A DNA stretch of 10,588 nt from GCA-016699105 sp036518915 (GTDB lineage Bacteria; Patescibacteriota; Saccharimonadia; UBA4664), in the NCBI GenBank assembly GCA_036518915.1, contig DATDME010000059.1, positions 1 to 10,588 of the forward strand, in the 5' to 3' direction. This document shows, piece after piece, positions 5,740-10,588 of this stretch; within the stretch, counting starts at the first letter, position 1; each line of letters begins with the position of its first letter. Both the position numbers and the translations under genes were made by a program. The notes beneath the pieces are model-generated. The model searched no databases and was not told the origin of the DNA. It worked only from the letters and a program-made list of their open reading frames with translations.

Positions 5740-6225
5740 ATGAGTAATTTAATTGTTATGACGTTTGCCGACGAAGCCGGCGCCCAGCGATTAATGGACG
5801 AATTGGGCAAGTTGCAGAAGGAAGAGCTCATCAAACTCGACGACGCCGCGACCGTCATACGCAACAAGAACGAGAAGGTGCACGTTAAGCAAGCCCGCAG
5901 CCTCGTTGGCGAAGGCACGCTTGGCGGTGCGTTCTGGGGTATGCTGATAGGCTTGCTGTTTTTTGTGCCGCTCGCCGGGCTGGCCACCGGCGCCATCATG
6001 GGCGGCATTCTCGGCAAGTTATCGGATTACGGCATTAACGACCAGTTCATTAAGGAAATTGGCCAGAAACTGACACCGGGTTCATCAGCGGTTTTCCTGC
6101 TGGTCCGCGACGCCCAGGCCGAAAAGGTGGTTGAAGCCCTCAAGCCATACCGAGGTGAGATCATCCACACGTCGCTTTCGCCCAGCGAGGAGACGGCGCT
6201 CAAAGAGGCCTTCGCGTCAGCCTAA
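5740..6225 (+). CDS. DUF1269-family membrane-associated protein
   Basis: 161 residues. It matches the DUF1269 layout: N-terminal VMTFADEAGAQRLMDELGKLQKE (a ferredoxin-like half), a linker, then a Gly-rich hydrophobic segment at about 57-95 (GGAFWGMLIGLLFFVPLAG and AIMGGILG, Gly-zipper-like, probably a membrane hairpin). A second alpha/beta segment follows with SSAVFLLV and the ending SLSPSEETALKEAF typical of the family. Function is not established; members are often near stress or envelope genes. ATG 5740 has AAAGAGG and AAGGGG just upstream. It is transcribed away from the crp-like regulator with 209 bp between starts, so it is a candidate target of that regulator. The gene ends before a cluster of GC palindromes. 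Confidence 0.9.
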   Translation: MSNLIVMTFADEAGAQRLMDELGKLQKEELIKLDDAATVIRNKNEKVHVKQARSLVGEGTLGGAFWGMLIGLLFFVPLAGLATGAIMGGILGKLSDYGINDQFIKEIGQKLTPGSSAVFLLVRDAQAEKVVEALKPYRGEIIHTSLSPSEETALKEAFASA

Positions 6226-6266
6226 TGCCTAACGCCTCATGCCTCATGTTGGCAGCGCGACCAGCC

Positions 6267-6337
6267 ACCGGCCGGCTCTAGGACATTCCTCGAACCGGCC
6301 GGTTTGGGCCGGCCGGCCCGAGCTGGCCCCGGCCAGC
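6267..6337. repeat. Cluster of GC palindromes between convergent genes
   Basis: In 71 bp there are CCGGCCGG at 6268-6275, AACCGGCCGGTT at 6293-6304, GGGCCGGCCGGCCC at 6306-6319, and GCTGGC/GCCAGC (6322-6327/6332-6337). The copies can fold singly or with one another. They lie after the stop of the DUF1269 gene (6225) and just before the stop of the lipid kinase gene (6341), so a bidirectional transcription-stop or mRNA-end-protecting role is plausible. There are no T-runs. Two more CCGGCCGG copies lie inside the kinase gene at 6415 and 6802. Confidence 0.55.
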
Positions 6338-6340
6338 GCG

Positions 6341-7684
6341 CTACTCGGCGGCGGGGCGGCGGCCGGCGGCCAACTCGCGCAGCACCTGCGCCGCCCGTCC
6401 AGAAAACCGGCGCACCGGCCGGCCAGAACGGCCCTCCGCCGGCACGAGCAAGCGCAAGCCACGGGGCACCACGCGCAGCCGCACCGGCGCCGTTAGCTCC
6501 AGGCTCTCGCCGTCCACGCCGGCCATAACCGTGCCAGACGCAGTGTCCAAGCTAAACTCGGTGGCTAGCCACTCATTCAGGCCGGCGGCGCCAACGGCCG
6601 TGGTAGGCAGCAGCCGCCGCAGCACCGCTGGGCTCAATTCCGGCACCACGAGCACCTGCAGCTGGCCCTCATCCAGCCGGCGCCGCCCACCGAGCTCGCC
6701 CAGTTTGAGGGTTTCGTACCGGTTGACGCCCACCAAAATTTGCGCTGCCCGTGCCGCCCGCCGGCCCCGGCCGTCCCGAAACGATAGCGGATACGACGCC
6801 TCCGGCCGGCGCGCTAATGCTTGCATCACCTCGCGCGTCACAGCCGCCTTGTGCTCACGGTAGTCTGGTCGACTAACAATCTCGGCGTACAAGCCAAACG
6901 AGGCATTATTCAAAAAGATTCGGCCGTTAACCAACCCAACGTCCACCCGCCGCTCCACGCCCTCAAACGCCGCCAAAGCTTCAACCAAGTGGTCGGGATC
7001 CAAGCCAAGGTCGCGCGCGAAGTGGCAGCGCGTTCCGCCTGGCAGAACCACCAGCGGCACATCATGCCGCATCGCTACCGCCGCCACCGCGCCCAAAGAA
7101 CCGTCACCACCAGACACGCCGAGCACCTCCGCCCCGGCTGCCACAGCCTGCTCCGCAAGCTCTACCACATCCTGACCCGGTTCCAAAATGATCGTGCGGA
7201 TACCTTGCTCAGCGGCCCGCTCAGCCAAATGCACCCGCTCGGCCCGGCCGTCGCCGGACTTTGGATTAATGATGAGAATTCGGCGGCGGCCCGACGCTGG
7301 CTCACGGCCCGCCGCCGGGTGCTGTGCCGCCCAGTACCACCGGGCCAGCATGCCCGCGACCGCGGTATAGGCCCAGCCAAACAATGTCAGCCAGCCTATC
7401 CTCCGCAACGCACCCGGCTCTTGCAAAAACCGCCACGTCACCAGCACGTTAATAAAACTGGCTGCTATGATGAGGCCATAACCCCACCACCGCCGCCGGC
7501 CCGGCAGCGCCAGCACCAGCCAGCCGCCCACCAAACCCAGCGCACTACAGGCGCTAAACACGAGCGCCCAGCCCAAGTGGCCGGCAATCAACCATAATGC
7601 CAATCCAATCACCACCAGCAACAAGCCCAGCGCCAGCCAGCTCAGCCAACGGACACGCCACGGCACGTTTTCGTTCTTCACCAC
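6341..7684 (-). CDS. Membrane-anchored diacylglycerol/lipid kinase family protein
   Basis: 447 residues from GTG 7684. Four hydrophobic segments (about 12-35, 36-60, 66-88 and 96-118) precede a DAGK-catalytic domain from about 133. Motifs: INPKSGDG (139-146), the nucleotide-binding GGDGS (192-196; GGDGT is usual), PGGTRCHFARDLG (215-227) and NNASFG (259-264). In relatives the GTRxHFA motif usually has Asn where Cys220 stands here. The family phosphorylates diacylglycerol, undecaprenol-like or sphingoid lipids with ATP at the inner membrane face; the substrate here is unknown. The GTG start is chosen because AGGAGGT (7696-7690) sits 5 nt upstream. An ATG at 7702 would place that ribosome site inside the gene; a second GTG at 7681 is also possible. 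It is divergent from the HAD gene with 24 bp between starts, and convergent with the DUF1269 gene. Confidence 0.88.
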   Translation of the reverse strand: MVKNENVPWRVRWLSWLALGLLLVVIGLALWLIAGHLGWALVFSACSALGLVGGWLVLALPGRRRWWGYGLIIAASFINVLVTWRFLQEPGALRRIGWLTLFGWAYTAVAGMLARWYWAAQHPAAGREPASGRRRILIINPKSGDGRAERVHLAERAAEQGIRTIILEPGQDVVELAEQAVAAGAEVLGVSGGDGSLGAVAAVAMRHDVPLVVLPGGTRCHFARDLGLDPDHLVEALAAFEGVERRVDVGLVNGRIFLNNASFGLYAEIVSRPDYREHKAAVTREVMQALARRPEASYPLSFRDGRGRRAARAAQILVGVNRYETLKLGELGGRRRLDEGQLQVLVVPELSPAVLRRLLPTTAVGAAGLNEWLATEFSLDTASGTVMAGVDGESLELTAPVRLRVVPRGLRLLVPAEGRSGRPVRRFSGRAAQVLRELAAGRRPAAE

Positions 7685-7708
7685 GTTCCACCTCCTAACC
7701 ATTTCGCA

Positions 7709-8161
7709 ATGACGCTCATATCACGCTGCTCACGGTACATATCTTGGTTCAGGCCAGATTACCGCATACCCGCCATCACCAATCTGCCCGTCGGCGCGTT
7801 ACGGGCGCGAGGTGTCCTGGCCCTGGCGCTGGACGTTGACCATACCCTCGCGCCCAGCCGCAGCCGCCAGCTCACGCCCGCCGTCATCGCGTATTGCCGG
7901 CAGCTACGGGCCGCCGGCTTCACGCTGGTTATCGCCAGCAATGCCCGTTCCGACCTCCGGCCGCTCGCCGCAACGCTGCACGCCCGGTTAGTGCCGGCGA
8001 GTACCTGGCGCCGCAAACCGTTTGCCAGCTACTACCGCCAGGTAATTGCGGCGGCCGGCTATCCACCGGAACGCATCGCCATGGTAGGTAACCATCCGGT
8101 CAACGACGTGCTTGGCGCCAAAGCCGCCGGCCTTGTCACTGTCAAAATCGCCCGCCCTTAA
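7709..8161 (+). CDS. YqeG-like HAD-superfamily (IIIA) phosphatase
   Basis: 150 residues, the typical short cap-less HAD of the YqeG type. The N-terminal FRPDYRIPAITNLPVGALRA matches the family's P(D)xxxxSIxxLxxxxL opening. Motif I is LDVDHTLAP with nucleophile D42 and D44 (family usually LDLDNTL). Motif II is IASNA with S78. Motif III is RKPF with K103. Motif IV is GNHPVNDVLGAK (127-138). The family usually has GDQxxTD, so the first acidic residue of motif IV is Asn128 while D133 is kept. Activity may be reduced or metal use changed. Bacillus YqeG is linked to ribosome or phosphatidylglycerophosphate metabolism in different lineages; here the substrate is unknown, though a lipid kinase as divergent neighbour is suggestive. 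ATG 7709 has no Shine-Dalgarno; the upstream 24 bp also carries the kinase ribosome site. Confidence 0.85.
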   Translation: MTLISRCSRYISWFRPDYRIPAITNLPVGALRARGVLALALDVDHTLAPSRSRQLTPAVIAYCRQLRAAGFTLVIASNARSDLRPLAATLHARLVPASTWRRKPFASYYRQVIAAAGYPPERIAMVGNHPVNDVLGAKAAGLVTVKIARP

Positions 8162-8221
8162 CCTAACCGGCTCCTTAGCTGGCAGGCTATAAGAATTCCT
8201 ACAGCACTAGCTGCCGCGCCC

Positions 8222-9259
8222 CTAGCTGCGCCGGGCCGTCGCCTGGATTTCAATATAATTGCGCACCAAAATTTGCACACTAGCCCCCACCGGAATAGCC
8301 ACCAGCGCGCCCAAAATCCCGCCTAAGCCAGCACCAATTAATACGCTCACCAGAACCGCCAGCGGCGACATTTTCACCGTCCGCCCATACACAACCGGCT
8401 GCAACACGTGATTCTCTACTTGCTGATAAACCACGAAAAATATGACCATGGCAATCGCCGCCGCCACCGACGTAAACAATGCCGCCACTACCACAATCAC
8501 CGCGCCAAGCGTGGCGCCCACCAGCGGCAGCAGATCAAACAATCCCACCAAGATGCCCAGCGGAATGGCGTATGGCACGTGCACCACCACGAGCATCAGG
8601 CCCGTCGCAACCGCCGCCAGCAGACTTGTTAACAAGTTGCCGCTCACATAGCCCGTAACGGCCTGGTACATTTCTTGCACCAGATTGCGCCAATGCGCCC
8701 GGTGCTTGGGCGACACCAGCTTCCATGTGTTTTCCACCCAGACCGGGCCTTCCATGAGCATAAAGAACGTCAGACCAATAATGGTCAGCCCGGCGGCAAA
8801 GCTCGAAAATACATTGCGCAAAAACACAAAGAACGAGCCGCCGGCCGCCGACACGTACGCCACCAGCTGGTCCTGGCTTTGCTTAATGCGCTCCACCAGA
8901 TGGAACGACCGCGCCTGATCCGACACCCACGAGTGACCATTCACCAACTGCTCGGTATAACCCGGCAGATTGCTGGCGAGCTGGCCAGACTGGCTGACCA
9001 GCGGCGGCACAAACAACGCCGCGACCCCCGCCAAGGTCAGTAACGCAAACGCAAATACCAAACCCGTGGCCAAACCCCGGCTTTTGCGCGGCATGTACCG
9101 CGCCACATAGCCCACGGCCGGGTTAAACGCCACTGCCAAGAAAAAGGCCGAGCCAATCCACACCAGCTCGCGCCGCACCAGGTTTGCCACAAACACCGCG
9201 CCCACAAATAACCACGTGAGCGCCAAAACTTTCATAATTGAGCGGCTAGAAATTGACAT
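8222..9259 (-). CDS. AI-2E family transporter (UPF0118/TqsA-like permease)
   Basis: 345 residues, the usual size. About eight membrane segments: two near 9-45, one at about 63-86, then after a soluble stretch (90-140) segments at about 140-170, 205-230, 232-262, 264-282 and 300-335. Family marks include FFMLMEGP (165-172), LFDLLPLVGATLGA (240-253), the VENHVLQPVVYGRTVKMSPL block (281-300) and GGILGALVAIPVGA (313-326). Members export AI-2-like signals or move Na+/H+ or small solutes; the name does not prove AI-2 transport. The ATG at 9259 is chosen because TATAAT ends 10 nt upstream on the minus strand. A longer reading frame to 9391 exists, but its first 44 codons are just the antisense of tRNA-Gln. 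No Shine-Dalgarno is seen, so the mRNA is nearly leaderless. The stop TAG is 60 bp from the convergent HAD gene; that gap holds no clear terminator. Confidence 0.92.
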   Translation of the reverse strand: MSISSRSIMKVLALTWLFVGAVFVANLVRRELVWIGSAFFLAVAFNPAVGYVARYMPRKSRGLATGLVFAFALLTLAGVAALFVPPLVSQSGQLASNLPGYTEQLVNGHSWVSDQARSFHLVERIKQSQDQLVAYVSAAGGSFFVFLRNVFSSFAAGLTIIGLTFFMLMEGPVWVENTWKLVSPKHRAHWRNLVQEMYQAVTGYVSGNLLTSLLAAVATGLMLVVVHVPYAIPLGILVGLFDLLPLVGATLGAVIVVVAALFTSVAAAIAMVIFFVVYQQVENHVLQPVVYGRTVKMSPLAVLVSVLIGAGLGGILGALVAIPVGASVQILVRNYIEIQATARRS

Positions 9260-9282
9260 TGTAGGCCAGATTATACCATAAT
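9253..9282 (+). promoter_or_regulatory. Promoter of tRNA-Gln
   Basis: TTGACA (9253-9258) and CATAAT (9277-9282) are separated by 18 bp, a near-consensus sigma-70 promoter. The predicted start is near 9289, giving a leader of about 27 nt. A small hairpin, CGCGG-TTTA-CCGCG (9294-9307), sits in the leader. The -35 overlaps the start codon of the divergent transporter gene. Confidence 0.7.
9270..9278 (-). promoter_or_regulatory. Extended -10 promoter of the AI-2E gene
   Basis: The minus strand reads TGGTATAAT, a perfect TGnTATAAT extended -10. It ends 10 nt before ATG 9259, so the transcript would have a leader of only about 4 nt. No -35 is evident, as is common for extended -10 promoters. It uses the same near-palindrome (ATTATACCATAAT, 9270-9282) that provides the tRNA -10 on the other strand. 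Confidence 0.65.
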
Positions 9283-9315
9283 CTATGACTGTACGCGGTT
9301 TACCGCGGGAACTAG

Positions 9316-9390
9316 TGGGTCGTCGCCAAGCGGTAAGGCAACGGGTTTTGGTCCCGTCATTCGCAGGTTCGAATCCTGCCGACCCAGCCA
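9316..9390 (+). tRNA. tRNA-Gln (anticodon UUG)
   Basis: 75 nt with encoded CCA. Acceptor TGGGTCG (9316-9322) pairs fully with CGACCCA (9380-9386), followed by discriminator G and CCA (9388-9390). D arm GCC/GGC (9325-9327/9337-9339). Anticodon stem ACGGG/CCCGT (9341-9345/9353-9357) with loop TTTTGGT; the anticodon TTG is 9348-9350 and reads CAA. T arm GCAGG/CCTGC with TTCGAAT (9363-9379). The sequence closely matches bacterial glutamine tRNAs, including the weak U-A first pair. It has its own promoter and terminator. A dead recombinase begins 87 nt downstream, on the other strand. Confidence 0.97.
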
Positions 9391-9398
9391 TAGAGAAC

Positions 9399-9427
9399 GG
9401 ATCTCTTCCGAGAGGTCCTTTTTCTTT
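9399..9427 (+). terminator. Intrinsic terminator of tRNA-Gln
   Basis: GGATCTCT (9399-9406), loop TCCG, AGAGGTCC (9411-9418; 8 bp with one G-U), followed directly by TTTTTCTTT. It starts 8 nt after the CCA end, leaving a short trailer. Confidence 0.9.
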
Positions 9428-9476
9428 GTTCTGTATCTGTTACTGTACTGGTCTTCACTGGTTTGGAATGACATTT

Positions 9477-10466
9477 CTAGCTCTCCATTAATTGTTGCGT
9501 TTTCTCAGCCGCACTGGCGATAGCCTGAGCAAAGCTCGAATATTTAACAGATAAGACACCTCCTTTTAGGGTTAATTTTTCGAAAAGTTTGGAAATAATC
9601 ACACGTCTTAGGGCAGATGGTTTTTTAAGATAACTTTCGGCTGCCTTCTGCGATAGCTCCACGATCACCATCCGCTGCTCCAACCGTTCGCTCATCGACG
9701 CGTCCAGGCGGCTCAATTGTTCCTCAACGCCCTCGTGCTGCTCTTTCAGCTGGGCATGCTTTTCGGCGTACCGCTCCTTGGAAATCTCGCCCGATAGCTT
9801 ATCGTCATACAACATTTCATCCATTGTCTCGATGCGCCGTAGTTGCGCCTGGAGCGAAGTTGTCATGCGTTCCCGTTCCGCAATCCGGTCGCGGTACTAT
9901 TCGCGCATGGCGTCGGTTACCCATTGAATAACCTCGGGCGCCGGGCACACCAACCGCCTTAGCTCACCGACAATCATCTCCTCAACCGCATCCTCCCGGA
10001 GCATCTTGCCGCGCTTGCAGGCCTCGGTCAGCCGCCGGCACACGCCGTAGTAATGACCCTTCTGAAGCTGCCAGGTCACCACCGAGCCGCAGTCCTCGCA
10101 GCGGATAATTCCCTGGAGAGGGGAGTGATGCTTCTTGTATTGATGGGGTCGCTTGCCATGGAGCTTATCCTGCACTTGAGCAAACAACTGCTTCGGAATA
10201 AAAGTTTCCTGGGCGCCAGGGTATTCCTTGCCGTTAAAGCAGTTAATCCCGATGTAAAACTTGTTCATCAAGATCTTCTGCAAATGGCTCTTCGAGTAGG
10301 GCCGCCCGGCCCGCGTTAGAATACCGAGCTTGGCCATATATGCAGCAGTCGACTGCAACGATTCACCGGGGTTCAGGTAAAACCGAAACACCTTGAGCAT
10401 GAGCTTGCCAGTTCGCGGATCGGGCGCATAAATTCGCTTGCCGTTCTCAGTAAACTTGTAGCCAAT
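9477..10466 (-). pseudogene. Large serine recombinase, disrupted (C-terminal part)
   Basis: One frame runs from about 10466 to the TAG at 9477, but an in-frame amber codon at 9897-9899 breaks it. Before it: GYKFTENGKRIYAPDP (start of the Recombinase domain), LTRAGRPYSKSHLQKILMNK and FYIG, then a zinc ribbon CEDC...GHYYGVC...C (C-x2-C and C-x7-C). After the amber: YRDRIAERERM, a coiled-coil region with YDDKLSGEISKERYAEK, and a typical C-terminus. Homology is continuous across the stop, so this is a nonsense mutation rather than two genes. The N-terminal resolvase catalytic domain (the serine nucleophile part) is absent. Recognisable sequence ends near 10466, where an IS transposase unit begins on the other strand. 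Intact relatives in this group, common in CPR genomes, are about 500 residues; about 330 remain. It therefore cannot act. An ATG at 10400 would give only an internal fragment. Confidence 0.85.
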
Positions 10467-10477
10467 TAGAGCTCTGC

Positions 10478-10483
10478 TAGAAT
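10478..10483 (+). promoter_or_regulatory. Candidate -10 of the transposase gene
   Basis: TAGAAT ends 6 nt before ATG 10490, so transcription would begin at the A of the start codon. A weak TTGTAG lies 16 bp upstream (10456-10461). If that -35 is used, part of the promoter lies in the interrupted recombinase gene rather than in the IS. No Shine-Dalgarno is present. Confidence 0.4.
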
Positions 10484-10489
10484 AATTGC

Positions 10490-10588
10490 ATGCTCATCAA
10501 AACACAAAAACTCCTCAAATCGAATCGAATGTGCGTAGCCATGACTGGCCTCTCGGTCATTGAGTTTAACCGGCTGCTGCCGGCCTTT
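10490..10588 (+). CDS. IS transposase, N-terminus only (IS5-like/DDE_Tnp_4 type)
   Basis: 33 codons run off the right edge. The peptide opens MLIKTQKLLKSNR and continues MTGLSVIEFNRLLPAF. The [LM]TGLsxxEFxxLLPAF pattern is the start of the HTH_Tnp_4 domain found at the N-terminus of IS5-superfamily transposases with a DDE catalytic domain. The catalytic part lies outside the window. It starts about 24 bp from the point where recombinase homology ends, so the IS left end should be near 10467-10475. The terminal inverted repeat cannot be confirmed without the other end. Confidence 0.65.
   Translation, partial: MLIKTQKLLKSNRMCVAMTGLSVIEFNRLLPAF

Noticed and set aside
8162..8221. Possible terminator or repeat (three TAGCTG words) between the HAD and AI-2E genes
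   Set aside because: Only a weak GGCAG/CTGCC pairing over a 30-nt loop and no T-run; the short words are not convincing as a repeat.
9260..9391. N-terminal extension of the AI-2E protein (44 codons) and a nearby minus-strand 63-codon frame at 9283-9474
   Set aside because: Both are antisense translations of tRNA-Gln, a well-known annotation artefact recognisable from peptides such as GFEPANDG and QDSNLRM.

Overview
The window is about 10.6 kb of dense, fairly GC-rich bacterial DNA (well above 50% G+C by eye, with a few AT-richer patches). It looks chromosomal and reads best as a member of the Patescibacteria/CPR, possibly a Saccharibacteria relative. The pointers are a DHH phosphoesterase overlapping cysS, a Crp/Fnr-type regulator, a DUF1269 protein, a YqeG-like HAD protein and a large serine recombinase with a zinc ribbon. 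This assignment is from gene content only and is an inference. TAA, TAG and TGA all end intact genes, so the standard stop set applies. Several membrane proteins (the DUF7144-like protein, the six-helix protein at 3540-4844 and the membrane-anchored lipid/DAG kinase) resemble families common in Actinobacteria.

Layout. 1-520: a 77-bp imperfect palindrome, then what looks like the decayed remains of a NADAR-type (YbiA-like) glycosidase gene on the minus strand. 538-2983: a plus-strand two-gene operon, a DHH/DHHA1 phosphoesterase overlapping cysteinyl-tRNA synthetase (cysS) by 35 nt. 3018-5530: a minus-strand run: Crp/Fnr-like regulator, overlapping a six-helix membrane protein by 4 nt, then, after a structured 120-nt leader with repeats, a DUF7144-like four-helix membrane protein. 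5740-6225: a DUF1269 protein, divergent from crp. 6267-6337: a cluster of GC palindromes between convergent genes. 6341-7684: a diacylglycerol/lipid kinase-family protein (minus), divergent from a YqeG-like HAD phosphatase (7709-8161). 8222-9259: an AI-2E family transporter (minus), sharing a back-to-back promoter with tRNA-Gln(UUG) (9316-9390), which has a clear intrinsic terminator. 9477-10466: a dead serine recombinase (internal amber codon, N-terminal catalytic domain missing). 10490-10588: the start of an IS transposase that appears to have cut it off.

How it fits together. The left part is housekeeping (nucleotide/RNA turnover and translation). The centre is envelope-related: membrane proteins, lipid kinase, transporter, with a regulator in the same transcription unit as two of them. 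The right edge is a nested mobile-element scar beside a tRNA gene. The most interesting regulatory theme is compact divergent promoters. At 526-532 one 7-bp TATCATA gives a -10-like hexamer exactly 6 nt from the ATG on each strand, and at 9270-9282 one palindrome gives -10 elements for AI-2E and tRNA-Gln. Together with the transposase promoter this suggests that leaderless or near-leaderless transcription is common here. I saw no CRISPR array, rRNA, toxin-antitoxin pair or complete novel defence system.
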